NCBI RefSeq assembly: GCF_002179965.1
Contig: NZ_NGUQ01000015.1
Coordinates: 186,001-250,000 of the forward strand
Direction: 5' to 3'
Length of the DNA stretch: 64,000 nucleotides
Origin: Pandoraea sp. PE-S2T-3
Lineage (GTDB): Bacteria > Pseudomonadota > Gammaproteobacteria > Burkholderiales > Burkholderiaceae
Below the pieces are notes generated by a model. The model searched no databases and had not been told where the DNA came from. It saw only the letters and a program-made list of their open reading frames with translations. Position 1 is the first letter of the stretch; each line of letters opens with the position of its first letter. Shown here piece after piece: positions 8,594 through 18,993 of this stretch. Position numbers and translations under genes: made by a program.

Positions 8594-11338
8594 ATGACGA
8601 GCACCCAAGCCCAAGCCACCCCAGCCTCCGCAGCCGCACCGATGACGCCGATGATGCAGCAGTACAGCCGCATCAAGGCCGATCATCCGAACATGCTCGT
8701 CTTCTATCGCATGGGCGATTTCTACGAGCTGTTTCACGACGATGCGGCGAAAGCGGCGCGCCTGCTCGATCTGACGCTGACCGCGCGCGGCCAGTCGGGC
8801 GGCCAGCCGATTCGCATGGCCGGTGTGCCGCACCATGCCGTGGAGCAGTATCTCGGCAAGCTGGTCAAGCTCGGCGAGTCCGTGGCCATCTGCGAGCAGA
8901 TCGGCGACCCGGCGACCTCCAAGGGCCCCGTGGAGCGCAAAGTCGTGCGCATTGTCACGCCGGGCACACTCACCGACGCCGCCCTGCTCAGCGACAAACT
9001 CGATCAATACCTGCTGGCCGTACAACTGCCCCCCGCCGCCCCGTCGTCGGCGCGGCGCTCGGGCGAACGCCTTGCCGGTCTGGCGTGGCTATCGCTCGCG
9101 AGTGGCGAACTGCGCCTGATGGAAGTGGCCGCCGACAAGCTGGCACGCGAGCTCGAACGCATTCGTCCGGCAGAGACACTGGTGCCCGATAGCGCGCTGG
9201 AGGCCCTCGAAGGTCTCTCGCTCGGCACCACCACGCGCGTGCCCGACTGGCATTTCGACACGGCTGCCGGTACCCAGCGCCTGCGCGATCAACTGGGCGT
9301 GGCAAGCCTGACGGCCTTCGGCTGCGACGGCCTGAACCCGGCACTTGGCGCTGCGGGTGCGTTGCTGCAATACGCAGCCGCCACGCAGGGTCAGTCGCTG
9401 CGCCATGTGCAAAATCTGAACGTAGAGCGAGAAGCCGCCTATATTGGGCTCGACGCCGCCACCCGCCGCAATCTCGAACTGACCGAGACGCTGCGCGGGA
9501 CGGAGTCGCCCACGCTGCTCTCCCTGCTCGACACCTGTGGCACCACGATGGGCAGCCGCTTGATGCGTCACTGGCTGCATCACCCGATGCGCGATCAGCA
9601 AGTGCCGCAGGCCCGTCATCAGGCCATCGCGACGCTGCTCGAAGGCCCCGGTGCCTGGCGTGCACTGGGCGGCGAGTTGCGTCATGTGGCCGACGTGGAG
9701 CGCATTACGGCACGTCTCGCGCTGCTCACAGCACGCCCGCGCGATCTGTCGAGCCTGCGCGACGCCCTGCGCCGCCTGCCCGAACTGCACGTGACGTTGC
9801 GCGCCGTCGAAGCGCACTCACCGCTGCTCGCCATGCTGCACGAAGACCTTGCCATTCCCGAGGCATCGCTCGCTTTGCTGACGGCCGCCATCGCGGAAGA
9901 ACCCGCCGTCATGCTGCGCGACGGCGGTGTGATGGCACGCGGCTACGACGCCGATCTCGACGAACTGCGCGACATCTCGGAGAACTGCGGCCAGTTTCTG
10001 GTGGATCTCGAAGCGCGCGAGCGCGCCCGCACCGGCATCAACAATCTGCGCGTCGAGTTCAACAAGGTGCACGGCTTCTATATTGAAGTCACGCGCGGCC
10101 AGACTGACAAGGTGCCCGACGACTACCGTCGCCGCCAGACGCTCAAGAATGCCGAGCGCTACATCACGCCGGAACTCAAGACCTTCGAAGACAAGGCCCT
10201 CTCCGCACAGGAGCGCTCGCTCGCCCGCGAGAAGGTGCTTTACGAAGCGCTGTTGCAGGAATTGCTGCCGCATATCGGCGAGTTCAAGCGCATTGCGCAA
10301 GCGCTCGCGCAGCTCGACGTGCTTGCCGCCCTCGCCGAGCGTGCGGAAACGCTGGGGTGGGTCAAGCCCGATCTGATCGCCGAACGCGTCGTGGATATCC
10401 GTCAAGGCCGCCACCCGGTGGTCGAGCAGCAGGTCGAGCGCTTCATTGCAAACGATTGCTCGCTCGGCGACCCGCGCCGCCTGCTGTTGATCACCGGCCC
10501 GAACATGGGTGGTAAATCGACGTTCATGCGTCAGACGGCGCTCATCGCGCTGCTCGCCTATGTGGGCTGTTACGTGCCGGCGGAATCCGTACGACTGGGT
10601 CCGCTCGATGCGATCTTCACGCGTATCGGCGCGTCGGACGACCTCGCCGGCGGGCGCTCGACCTTCATGGTGGAGATGACCGAATCGGCAGCAATTCTGC
10701 ACACGGCCACCGATCAGAGTCTCGTGCTGATGGACGAAATCGGGCGCGGCACGTCGACATTCGATGGTCTTGCGCTGGCTTGGGCCATCGCACGCCATCT
10801 GCTCGGGCACAACCGCTCGTACACCCTGTTCGCCACGCACTACTTCGAGTTGACGCAACTGCCTGACGAATTCCCGCAATGCGCCAACGTGCATCTTTCG
10901 GCTGTGGAGCACGGCGAAGGCATCGTCTTCCTGCACGCGGTGCAGGACGGCCCGGCCAGCCAGAGCTACGGGCTTCAGGTTGCGCAACTCGCCGGCGTGC
11001 CGATGCCGGTGATTCGTGCCGCGCGCAAGCATCTGGCATTGCTTGAACAGCAGGCACTCGATCCGGCGGCACCGCAGCTCGACTTGTTCGCACCGCGTGC
11101 GGCGGTCAATCACGACAGCGATGACGTCGACGAGCGCGACGCCATCGATGCGATCGACGGGATGGCCCCGGACAGGCGCAATGCGGCGCAGCACGCGGGC
11201 GCACCTGCGCTCGATCCGGCCGCCGAGGCCACGCTGGCGCGACTGGCCGACATCGACCCGGACGACCTCCGCCCTCGCGAAGCACTGGATCTGCTGTACG
11301 AACTGCGCGGCCTGCTGGCCGGCCGCACGTCGAACTGA
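8594..11338 (+). CDS. mutS: DNA mismatch repair protein MutS
   Basis: MutS recognises mismatches and small loops, then recruits MutL. The product has 914 residues (E. coli 853). The mismatch-reading Phe-x-Glu motif is F43-Y-E45 in MGDFYELF. The Walker A motif is [14 protein letters not shown] near residue 634. Walker B and the D-loop appear as [15 protein letters not shown]. The C-terminal ~100 residues are a Pro/Ala/Asp-rich linker followed by a segment rich in [14 protein letters not shown], the usual C-terminal tetramerisation region. All motifs are intact, so mismatch repair should be functional. Confidence 0.98.
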   Translation: MTSTQAQATPASAAAPMTPMMQQYSRIKADHPNMLVFYRMGDFYELFHDDAAKAARLLDLTLTARGQSGGQPIRMAGVPHHAVEQYLGKLVKLGESVAICEQIGDPATSKGPVERKVVRIVTPGTLTDAALLSDKLDQYLLAVQLPPAAPSSARRSGERLAGLAWLSLASGELRLMEVAADKLARELERIRPAETLVPDSALEALEGLSLGTTTRVPDWHFDTAAGTQRLRDQLGVASLTAFGCDGLNPALGAAGALLQYAAATQGQSLRHVQNLNVEREAAYIGLDAATRRNLELTETLRGTESPTLLSLLDTCGTTMGSRLMRHWLHHPMRDQQVPQARHQAIATLLEGPGAWRALGGELRHVADVERITARLALLTARPRDLSSLRDALRRLPELHVTLRAVEAHSPLLAMLHEDLAIPEASLALLTAAIAEEPAVMLRDGGVMARGYDADLDELRDISENCGQFLVDLEARERARTGINNLRVEFNKVHGFYIEVTRGQTDKVPDDYRRRQTLKNAERYITPELKTFEDKALSAQERSLAREKVLYEALLQELLPHIGEFKRIAQALAQLDVLAALAERAETLGWVKPDLIAERVVDIRQGRHPVVEQQVERFIANDCSLGDPRRLLLITGPNMGGKSTFMRQTALIALLAYVGCYVPAESVRLGPLDAIFTRIGASDDLAGGRSTFMVEMTESAAILHTATDQSLVLMDEIGRGTSTFDGLALAWAIARHLLGHNRSYTLFATHYFELTQLPDEFPQCANVHLSAVEHGEGIVFLHAVQDGPASQSYGLQVAQLAGVPMPVIRAARKHLALLEQQALDPAAPQLDLFAPRAAVNHDSDDVDERDAIDAIDGMAPDRRNAAQHAGAPALDPAAEATLARLADIDPDDLRPREALDLLYELRGLLAGRTSN

Positions 11339-11355
11339 GGCCGCCACGCATCGCC

Positions 11356-12723
11356 ATGCCGAGCTCTCGTCATCTGAGCATCCCTCGCGTCGCACGCTTC
11401 GGCAGCACCGGCCGGGCTTGCGTCGCGCTGGTCATGCTCGCGCTCGTGACGGGGCCGGCACCCACGACGGCGGCAACGACAGCCGCACAGAGCAGCCGCT
11501 CGCACGCGGTCGCCAAAACACCGACCAAAACGCCCGTCAAAGCCACGCCCAAGCTGCCGTCGTTCGAATTCGCGGTGCTCGGCAATACGCCGTTCGGCAA
11601 CACCGAGGTGCCGGTCGTGCGCAGCGTGCTGGCCACGATCGGCGACGGGCCGGCGGCGTTCGTCGTGCATGCGGGCAATTTCAAGGGCCCGACCGAGTCC
11701 TGCCGCGACGAACTCATCACCGAGCGGATCAACCTGCTCTCCAGTTCTCCCAAACCGCTCATCTACGTGCCGGGCGCGAACGATTGGGCCGACTGTCAGC
11801 GTGCCACCGACGGTAGCTACAACCCCATTGAGCGGCTTGACTTCCTGCGCGATCGGGCCTTCGGCAACGACGACGTCCTGGGGCCCGGCCCGGTCGGACA
11901 CGCGCAGTTCGATCTCACGCGCCAGAGCGATATGGCGCGCTTTCGGCAGTATCACGAAAACGTGCGGTGGTTTTATCGCGGCATCGTGTTCGTCGGCCTG
12001 AATCTGCCCGGGAACAACAACAATTACCGCTCGGCTGGCGGGCGCAATGGTGAGTTCGAAGATCGGGTAATTGCGACGCGCGTCTGGTTGCAGCACGCCC
12101 TTGTGTATGCGCAGCAGAAGGACGCGCAAGGCATGGTCATCGTCGTGCAGGCCGATCCGGAATTCGAACCGGTGCGCGGCGGTGGCTTGCGCGGGATGTT
12201 CTCCGATCGCAACGAGCGGCGAGGTGTCGACGGGTACAAGGACTTCCGCGTGCAGTTGCAGAAGCTCGCGAGCCGGTTCAAGGCGCCGATTCTGCTGATC
12301 GACAGCGGCAAGACCCTGCACTTGACGCAGCCGCTGCGTGACGTGCACGGCGCGATCGTCAAATCGTTCACACAGGTGAGCACGTACGGCACGCCGACCG
12401 TGAACCGTTGGGTGCGCGTGCGGGTGGATCCGGGCACCGCGCAGGTGTTCAGCGTCGATGGGGTGTTGCTGCCGGCGAACAGTGCGGCGGCAAGTGCGCA
12501 GAAAAGCACGGGTCCGACGCCGCCGCGAGGGCTCACCCCCTACCCTGAGACGGGCATCGGCGGCGAAGGGATGGGGCCTTACGGTGCGCCCTACTCCACG
12601 CTGTATCCGGCGTCAGGTGCTGCGATCAACAACTCGGACCCGAATCAGGGCGTCACGCCGCTCGGACCGTCGTTGATGCCCAGCGACAAGCCCGCCGCCC
12701 GAGCACCGGCACGCGACGACTGA
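11356..12723 (+). CDS. Secreted metallophosphoesterase-like protein, metal motifs substituted
   Basis: A 455-residue protein with an N-terminal signal sequence (hydrophobic about 21-36, AxA-like site near 40). Blocks resembling a calcineurin-like phosphoesterase family follow: VLGNTPFGNTE, VVHAGNFKG with a nearby cysteine, and YVPGANDWADC. From memory, active members read GDTPY, HxGDIKxG and PGDNEW at these places. Here the acidic metal ligands appear replaced by Asn, Asn and Ala, suggesting a catalytically weak or non-enzymatic protein. The C-terminal ~80 residues are Pro/Gly-rich and low in complexity. It starts 17 bases after mutS. Its function is unknown. Confidence 0.75.
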   Translation: MPSSRHLSIPRVARFGSTGRACVALVMLALVTGPAPTTAATTAAQSSRSHAVAKTPTKTPVKATPKLPSFEFAVLGNTPFGNTEVPVVRSVLATIGDGPAAFVVHAGNFKGPTESCRDELITERINLLSSSPKPLIYVPGANDWADCQRATDGSYNPIERLDFLRDRAFGNDDVLGPGPVGHAQFDLTRQSDMARFRQYHENVRWFYRGIVFVGLNLPGNNNNYRSAGGRNGEFEDRVIATRVWLQHALVYAQQKDAQGMVIVVQADPEFEPVRGGGLRGMFSDRNERRGVDGYKDFRVQLQKLASRFKAPILLIDSGKTLHLTQPLRDVHGAIVKSFTQVSTYGTPTVNRWVRVRVDPGTAQVFSVDGVLLPANSAAASAQKSTGPTPPRGLTPYPETGIGGEGMGPYGAPYSTLYPASGAAINNSDPNQGVTPLGPSLMPSDKPAARAPARDD

Positions 12724-12763
12724 GTCACCGCAGGCAGCCAGTTGCTTTCCACGGATCGAAACG

Positions 12764-12810
12764 AAAAACGCCGGACCCGGCGCACTGCGTGAGCAGTGCA
12801 CCGGTCCGGC
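12764..12810 (-). terminator. Intrinsic terminator for slyD
   Basis: A perfect nested inverted repeat: GCCGGACC pairs with GGTCCGGC, and inside it GCACTGC pairs with GCAGTGC around a GTGA loop. On the minus strand it is followed by GTTTTT, so it terminates slyD. In the plus direction it has no T-run, but it may still limit read-through from the convergent phosphoesterase-like gene. Confidence 0.85.
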
Positions 12811-12881
12811 GAATTCGTTCTGGCGACTCGCGCTCGCCGTCGCCCGGCACCCGTTAGCGGGGCGCGTGCGACGCAGCAAGC

Positions 12882-13409
12882 TTAGTGAATCGTGGGGGCG
12901 TCGTCTTCGTCTTCGTCGACGATCTCGAGACCCGTTGCGCCGTGCGCATGCTGGTGCTCGATTTCTTCTTCCGTCGCGGGACGCACGTCCGTCACCTTCA
13001 GGTCGAAGCGCAGCGCCATGCCGGCCAGCGGGTGATTCCCGTCGAGCACGACCTTGTCGTCGGCCACATCGGTCACCGTGTAGATGAACGTGTCACCTTC
13101 TTCGTCGCCATCTTCCGGCGTGCCTTCGAACTGCATGCCGACTTCCAGCGGATCCGGGAAACGGCTGCGCTCTTCGACCTTGATCATCTCGGGATCGTAG
13201 TCGCCGAACGCGTCGGCCGGTTCCAGTTGCAGTTGCGTGGCGTAGCCGACGTCCTGACCATCGAGTGCTTCCTCGATTTTGGGGAACGTGCCATCATAGC
13301 CGCCGTGCAGGTAGACCATCGGCTCGGCGCCGCTTTCTTCAATCAGGTTGCCCTGAGCGTCCGACAACGAGTACGTCACCGACACGACAGTATTCTTTTC
13401 GATCTTCAT
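12882..13409 (-). CDS. slyD: FKBP-type peptidyl-prolyl cis-trans isomerase SlyD
   Basis: A cytoplasmic prolyl isomerase and chaperone of 175 residues. It has the split FKBP domain with an inserted IF (flap) domain, seen as residues MKIEKNTVVSVTYSL, then the GAEPMVYLHGG region and ALDGQDVGY. The C-terminal tail is Asp/Glu-rich with a few histidines (HQHAHG). It is much less His/Cys-rich than E. coli SlyD, so nickel storage is probably weak. The frame is open upstream, but MKIEKN at 13409 is the family N-terminus. Transcription ends at the hairpin 12764-12810. Confidence 0.93.
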   Translation of the reverse strand: MKIEKNTVVSVTYSLSDAQGNLIEESGAEPMVYLHGGYDGTFPKIEEALDGQDVGYATQLQLEPADAFGDYDPEMIKVEERSRFPDPLEVGMQFEGTPEDGDEEGDTFIYTVTDVADDKVVLDGNHPLAGMALRFDLKVTDVRPATEEEIEHQHAHGATGLEIVDEDEDDAPTIH

Positions 13410-13605
13410 CAAACTCTCCGAAAAACAGCCCGCATTATAGCGGACCTGCGTGAGCGCAACCTGATGGCGAGCCAATGATCGATCGATAAGGGTTTTGCGC
13501 CCCGCCGGCGCGGCCAAACGGCGGCCGACGGCACATTGCCCGCACGGCACGAACACCGCACATTGCGCCGACGGCCTCCCGCCCCGACGCACCAACGACC
13601 TACGC

Positions 13606-14826
13606 ATGACGACATCCAAGCCCACATCGACGCTGCTCGGCGGCCTGACCCCGGACGCTTTCATGAAGCGCTACTGGCACAAGCGCCCGCTGCTCATCCG
13701 CCAGGCCATTCCCGGTTTCACCGCCCCGCTTTCGCGTGAAGCGCTGTTTGCACTCGCCGCGCAAGACGATGTCGAATCGCGCCTCGTTAGCCTTTCGCGC
13801 AAGCGCTGGCAACTCGAACACGGCCCGTTCGACGCCGACGATCTGCCGCCGCTCACGCACAAGCAGTGGACGCTGCTGGTACAGGGCGTCAACCTGCACG
13901 CTGACGCCGTCGACGCGCTCATGCAACAGTTTCGCTTCATTCCCGACGCTCGTCTCGACGACGTGATGATCAGCTACGCCACCGACGGCGGCGGCGTCGG
14001 CCCGCACCTCGATTCGTACGACGTGTTCCTGCTGCAAGCGCACGGCAAACGCCGCTGGCGCATCGGGCCGCAACGCGACACCACGTGGCAGGAAGGCGTG
14101 CCGCTGCGTATTCTGAAACACTTTGAAGCCGAAGAAGAATGGGTGCTCGAACCCGGCGACATGCTGTACCTGCCGCCCGGCTATGCACACGACGGCGTGG
14201 CCGAAGGTGAATGCATGACGTATTCGATCGGCTTTCGCGCACCGCTCGAGCAGGAGATGCTCCAGAACTTCCTGTATCACCTGGCAGAAAACGCGCCGGA
14301 ACTCTCGTTTTCCCGCCATTTCGCTGGCCGATACGCCGATCCGCATCAACCTGCCGTCAAACACCCCGCCGCCCTGCCGGATGCCATGATCGACACACTG
14401 GTCTCACAGCTCGAGAAAGTGCGATGGGGCCAAAAGGAAGTGGAAGATTTTCTCGGACGCTGGCTCAGCGAGCCGAAGTCGCATGTGTTTTTCGACGCAC
14501 CTGATACGCCGTTAACACCGGCACGCTTTGCGCGTGCGGCCGCTACACGGGGTGTAGCGCTCTCTGCGAAGTCGCAATTGTTGTATCGACGCAACCGATA
14601 CTACGTTAACGGCGAACCGCTCGAAGTACCCGTCAACGCGCGATCGACGTTACGGCGACTTGCCGATCACCGGACGCTGGAAGCGAGCGAATGTGCGAAT
14701 TTCGACCAAAATGACCAAGAAATTGCCGAAATTCTGTACGATTGGTACGCCTCGGGCTGGTTACTTCTTGGGCCGGATACACCAATCGTGCGAAAGTTGC
14801 GCACGGTAAGGAAAAAAGCGGGGTAA
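13606..14826 (+). CDS. roxA: Ribosomal protein uL16 3-hydroxylase (JmjC/cupin oxygenase)
   Basis: A 2-oxoglutarate/Fe(II)-dependent oxygenase of the YcfD/RoxA family, which hydroxylates an arginine of ribosomal protein L16. The product has 406 residues. The iron-binding facial triad is visible as H134-x-D136 in GPHLDSYDVF and H195 in PPGYAHDG. The C-terminal winged-helix part follows. The ATG at 13606 (MTTSKPTSTL) was preferred over earlier in-frame codons because the upstream part is low-complexity Arg/Pro sequence. It is divergent from slyD. Confidence 0.9.
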   Translation: MTTSKPTSTLLGGLTPDAFMKRYWHKRPLLIRQAIPGFTAPLSREALFALAAQDDVESRLVSLSRKRWQLEHGPFDADDLPPLTHKQWTLLVQGVNLHADAVDALMQQFRFIPDARLDDVMISYATDGGGVGPHLDSYDVFLLQAHGKRRWRIGPQRDTTWQEGVPLRILKHFEAEEEWVLEPGDMLYLPPGYAHDGVAEGECMTYSIGFRAPLEQEMLQNFLYHLAENAPELSFSRHFAGRYADPHQPAVKHPAALPDAMIDTLVSQLEKVRWGQKEVEDFLGRWLSEPKSHVFFDAPDTPLTPARFARAAATRGVALSAKSQLLYRRNRYYVNGEPLEVPVNARSTLRRLADHRTLEASECANFDQNDQEIAEILYDWYASGWLLLGPDTPIVRKLRTVRKKAG

Positions 14827-14841
14827 ATGCGCGAGATAGAC

Positions 14842-14870
14842 GTGACGCCTTGGGGAAAACCCAATATAAT
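14842..14870 (+). promoter_or_regulatory. Likely sigma-70 promoter of the Ala-rich lipoprotein gene
   Basis: A perfect -10 element TATAAT at 14865-14870 is preceded after 17 bases by GTGACG (14842-14847), a weaker -35. It directs transcription into the small lipoprotein gene at 15006 and implies a 5' leader of about 125 nt. No other gene lies in between. This is motif matching only. Confidence 0.5.
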
Positions 14871-15005
14871 TTCTCGCCAAGCAGCTTGCATGACCAAGGG
14901 TAATCCTCAATTGCCAATGTCTCGCAATCGGCTTTGCGCTGGCAAGAGCGTATTACCGTAACTAATTATTCATTCGCTTGTCTTCTACCATAAAAGGACG
15001 TGATC

Positions 15006-15266
15006 ATGAAGAAGTCTCTCCTCGTCGCTTCGTTGTTGGCTGCTATGGCTCTGACCGCCTGCGGCAAGAAGGAAGAAGCCGCTGCTCCGGCCGCTGACGC
15101 TGCCGCTTCGGCTGCTACGGCTGCTTCGGACGCTGCTTCGGCTGCTGGCGCTGCTGCTGACTCGGCTGCTTCGGCTGCCGGTGCTGCTGCTGACACGGCC
15201 GCTTCGGCTGCTGGTGCTGCTGCTGACGCCGTTGCTTCGGCTGCTGACGCTGCTGCTAGCAAGTAA
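15006..15266 (+). CDS. Small alanine-rich lipoprotein with 11-residue repeats
   Basis: An 86-residue precursor with a lipobox (ALTAC, Cys19), so the mature 68-residue form should be lipid-anchored. After a short KKEE linker, it is almost entirely Ala with spaced Asp, Ser and Gly. An 11-residue unit of the type (S/T)AASAAGAAAD recurs about three times. This favours one long helix that could pack into an alanine-rich coiled coil, reminiscent of Lpp but without its C-terminal lysine context. The ATG at 15006 has AAGGA seven bases upstream; an in-frame GTG at 15000 is less likely. A strong terminator follows. No known family can be named. Confidence 0.85.
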   Translation: MKKSLLVASLLAAMALTACGKKEEAAAPAADAAASAATAASDAASAAGAAADSAASAAGAAADTAASAAGAAADAVASAADAAASK

Positions 15267-15293
15267 GCTCTCGCTGCCGCAAGGCAGTTGAGT

Positions 15294-15324
15294 AAAAAAA
15301 GCCGGTCTTTCGACCGGCTTTTTT
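15294..15324. terminator. Bidirectional intrinsic terminator
   Basis: GCCGGTC pairs with GACCGGC around TTTC, flanked by seven A on the left and six T on the right. It ends the lipoprotein transcript (plus) and can also end the minus-strand transcript coming from the MBL-fold hydrolase gene. Confidence 0.95.
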
Positions 15325-15396
15325 ATTGCCCCGCGCATTTGTCGACGCATGGCCGCCCGGCCGATACCGCCCGCACGGCACAGACGCCTCACACGG

Positions 15397-16194
15397 CTAA
15401 CACGTCAACCAGTCGAACCCGCCCGCTTGGGTTGCCACCAGAATCTCCGTGGCTGCCGCACCGATGACCGCCGACATCGCCGCCATCGCCAGCTCAGGCG
15501 TATTGTTCTGCTCGCTCAGGTGAGCACAAATCACCCGCTGCAACTTCTCACGATCGATCGCCGCCAGAATCTCTGCCGCCGTGTCGTTGGCCAGATGCCC
15601 GTACGTGCCGCCGATGCGCGCCTTGAGCGATGCCGGATACTTGCTGTTCGCCAACATCTCGCGATCGTGATTGCATTCGAGCACCAACGCATCGCAGCCG
15701 CCGAGTGTCGCGATCAGATGCGCCGTCGCACAGCCGGCGTCCGTAAGCACACCCAGACGGCGTGCGCCATCGGAGAAGACAAATTGCAGGGGCTCTCGCG
15801 CGTCGTGAGGCACCGTGTAGGGTGCCAGTTCGATGCCGCCTACGGCGACCCGCTCATCGGAGCGGCACCAGCGCACGAGCGCCAGACCATCGTCACTATC
15901 GCCTTTGCGCGCGGCATGTGCCTTGACGGCTTGCCCCGTGCCCCAGCTCATGACGAGCGGGATGCGATGTTTGCGAGAGAGGGAGAGTGCACTGCCGATG
16001 TGATCGGCGTGTTCATGCGTGATGACGATGGCATCGAGTGAAGCCACGTCGACCGAGCGCGCCAGCAGGCGCCGCTCGATCTCTCGCATCGAGAATCCGC
16101 AATCGAGGAGGATACGTGTGGTGGAGACGCCTTCCGACGCCTCCACCAGCAGGGCATTACCTTCGCTGCCGCTGCCCAGACTGGCGAACCGCAC
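15397..16194 (-). CDS. MBL-fold metallo-hydrolase (YycJ/WalJ-like)
   Basis: A cytoplasmic metallo-beta-lactamase-fold hydrolase of 265 residues. The dinuclear metal site is intact: THEHADHIG with H60, H62, D64 and H65, and later histidines and aspartates including LECNHD and CAHLSEQN. The opening FASLGSGSEGNALLVE matches the group that includes YycJ/WalJ and PhnP-like enzymes. The substrate cannot be told; a nuclease or phosphodiesterase is likely. It is the last gene of the dapA - bamC operon, with 8 bases between them. Confidence 0.85.
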   Translation of the reverse strand: MRFASLGSGSEGNALLVEASEGVSTTRILLDCGFSMREIERRLLARSVDVASLDAIVITHEHADHIGSALSLSRKHRIPLVMSWGTGQAVKAHAARKGDSDDGLALVRWCRSDERVAVGGIELAPYTVPHDAREPLQFVFSDGARRLGVLTDAGCATAHLIATLGGCDALVLECNHDREMLANSKYPASLKARIGGTYGHLANDTAAEILAAIDREKLQRVICAHLSEQNNTPELAMAAMSAVIGAAATEILVATQAGGFDWLTC

Positions 16195-16202
16195 GCCCCG
16201 CC

Positions 16203-17351
16203 TTAACGGAGCTGGTTGCCGATCACGCTGATGATCGTCTGCGCGATCTGCGAGTTGTCGACGTTACCCTTCTCGTCGAGCACCTGCACGCGAGTCTGGC
16301 TGTCGCCGCGGCCTTGCACGTTCACGCTGTACTTCTTCGCCTTCTTGCTGTCCTGCACTTCCTTCGCATGGAACAGGCTGTAGAAGAAGCCGTTGTCCTT
16401 CGCCAGCGATGCCGGATCGACATAGCTCACGAAATACAGGCCCTTGGCGCGATCGCGATCGTCCACGGTGAAGTTACCGCGGTCGAGCGCAACGCCCACG
16501 CGACGCCATGCGCGATCGAACGGCTCGTTGATGTCGAGATAAGCGGAGTCAGCCGTCTTCACGACCTGGCTCGCCGGCGCGCCCGATTTGGCGTTGTCGA
16601 CTTGCGCCTTCGCCTGTTCGGTCTGTGCGCCGAAACGCTGCATCATCTTCGTCAGGAAGATCGCCTCGAGACCCGGATCATTCGGCGCCGGTTCCCACTT
16701 GGTCGTGTCCTTCTGCGAGTTCGTGAACACTTCCACCATGCGGCGGTGCGTGATGTACACGTCCGTGCCGCCGTTCGGATCACGTTCCACACGGGTGCGG
16801 AAGCGATCGCGCTCGCCGGTCGAATACAGGCCGTCGAGCACCTTGCCGAGCAGGTCGCGGATGATGTCCTGATTGAGCTTGGCGCGGTTCTCGGCCCAGT
16901 CCGTTTCCATCACGCCGGTGTCCGGCGAATCGATGGTCAGCACAAAACCGTTTTCTTGCCAGAATTCACGCAGCGTCGGCCACAGATCGGCCGGTGCCTT
17001 CTGAATCACCAACCAGCGCTGGTTGCCGTCGCGCACGACCTTCATGCCCGGCACGTCGGGCAGCACGGTGTCGTTCGCATTCGGATTGGCGGCAACGACC
17101 TTCTGCTGCGTTTCGTAGTTCGACAGCGTAGCGGTACCGGCCGGCGACACGTACTTGCGGTCGTTGGCCTGAACATTCGTCAGATCCGGCGGAACGTCGA
17201 GCGAGGGGCCGACCTTGGAGCTCTTGTAATCCACCTTATCCGAGGACAGGGCGCTGGAGAGCGAACTGCAACCGGCAACGAGGGCCAACGAGGCGATAGC
17301 GGCCCATGCCAGCACGGGACGAGCTACGGAAATACTGACGATTCGTTTCAT
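16203..17351 (-). CDS. bamC: Outer membrane assembly lipoprotein BamC
   Basis: BamC (NlpB) is a lipoprotein component of the BAM complex that inserts beta-barrels into the outer membrane. The precursor has 382 residues with a signal peptide ending in the lipobox LVAGC (Cys about residue 28). The unstructured N-terminal segment and two helix-grip domains of the family fit the length. The start was placed at the ATG 17351 (MKRIVSISVARP), which gives a normal signal peptide. Lying directly after dapA is the classical dapA - bamC arrangement. Confidence 0.93.
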   Translation of the reverse strand: MKRIVSISVARPVLAWAAIASLALVAGCSSLSSALSSDKVDYKSSKVGPSLDVPPDLTNVQANDRKYVSPAGTATLSNYETQQKVVAANPNANDTVLPDVPGMKVVRDGNQRWLVIQKAPADLWPTLREFWQENGFVLTIDSPDTGVMETDWAENRAKLNQDIIRDLLGKVLDGLYSTGERDRFRTRVERDPNGGTDVYITHRRMVEVFTNSQKDTTKWEPAPNDPGLEAIFLTKMMQRFGAQTEQAKAQVDNAKSGAPASQVVKTADSAYLDINEPFDRAWRRVGVALDRGNFTVDDRDRAKGLYFVSYVDPASLAKDNGFFYSLFHAKEVQDSKKAKKYSVNVQGRGDSQTRVQVLDEKGNVDNSQIAQTIISVIGNQLR

Positions 17352-17403
17352 GAGTCGCAAAAAAAGGGGTGGGCAATCGATCCCGGGAGCCACAATGAAA
17401 AAC

Positions 17404-18321
<918 letters not shown>

Positions 18322-18363
18322 GGTTTATCGAACAATTCAGCGATAAGGGTGGATTGTAGCGGA

Positions 18364-18993
18364 TTACGCCGCCGCCTCGTACAGCGCGGCAGTCCCGGGG
18401 TTTTCCCCGGGGGTCGCGCGCGTCGCGCACAAACGCTGCACGCAGGCCGCACGAGGTGCTGCGAGCGTGACATCTTCATAGGCCGCCACGCGCAGATTCG
18501 CCGCGCGAGCCACGTCCAGCAACTCGCCGGGCGCCAATAAAAACAAGGGATTGGACGGCTTCCCGAACCTTTCGTTTCCCTGCGCAAATGTTTCGTACAG
18601 CAGCACCCCGCCGGGGGCCACACACGCCGCAATACGGGCAAGTAACGGACGGTACAGATAATTCGTGACGATGACGACGTCGAAGACGGCCTCGTCCGGC
18701 AACGGCCACGCCGCGCCTTCGAGATCGGCCTGCAATGCGGTGACGCCGGGCAAGGCCGCCAATGTGGCAAGCGCATCGGCATCGCGATCGATGGCGCTCA
18801 CTTGCGCCCCGAGTCCCGCGAGCCAGCGCGTGTGACGGCCATAACCGCAAGCGAGGTCGAGCGCACGCGCGCCGGGCCGGACAAGATGCGCCCAACGCGC
18901 GACCCACGCCGACGGTGCGCCGGTACCGTGCGGTGCGGTCTCGCTCACCGCCGCGCCGTCGATACCGATGCCGGAGACTGGCGTCGCCGTCAT
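18364..18993 (-). CDS. Class I SAM-dependent methyltransferase
   Basis: A 209-residue Rossmann-fold methyltransferase. Motif I is ALDLACGYGRHTRWLA near residue 50. The acidic loop after strand 2 (AIDRDADAL) binds the ribose of SAM, and the motif IV region reads FDVVIVTNYLYRPL. Its ATG overlaps the trpS stop (ATGA), so the two are translationally coupled. Such small methyltransferases are often compared to tellurite-resistance TehB. The substrate is unknown. Confidence 0.88.
   Translation of the reverse strand: MTATPVSGIGIDGAAVSETAPHGTGAPSAWVARWAHLVRPGARALDLACGYGRHTRWLAGLGAQVSAIDRDADALATLAALPGVTALQADLEGAAWPLPDEAVFDVVIVTNYLYRPLLARIAACVAPGGVLLYETFAQGNERFGKPSNPLFLLAPGELLDVARAANLRVAAYEDVTLAAPRAACVQRLCATRATPGENPGTAALYEAAA

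Noticed and set aside
9818-11395. A 525-codon minus-strand open frame opposite mutS
   Set aside because: mutS is intact and conserved on the plus strand; the antisense frame has no recognisable protein.
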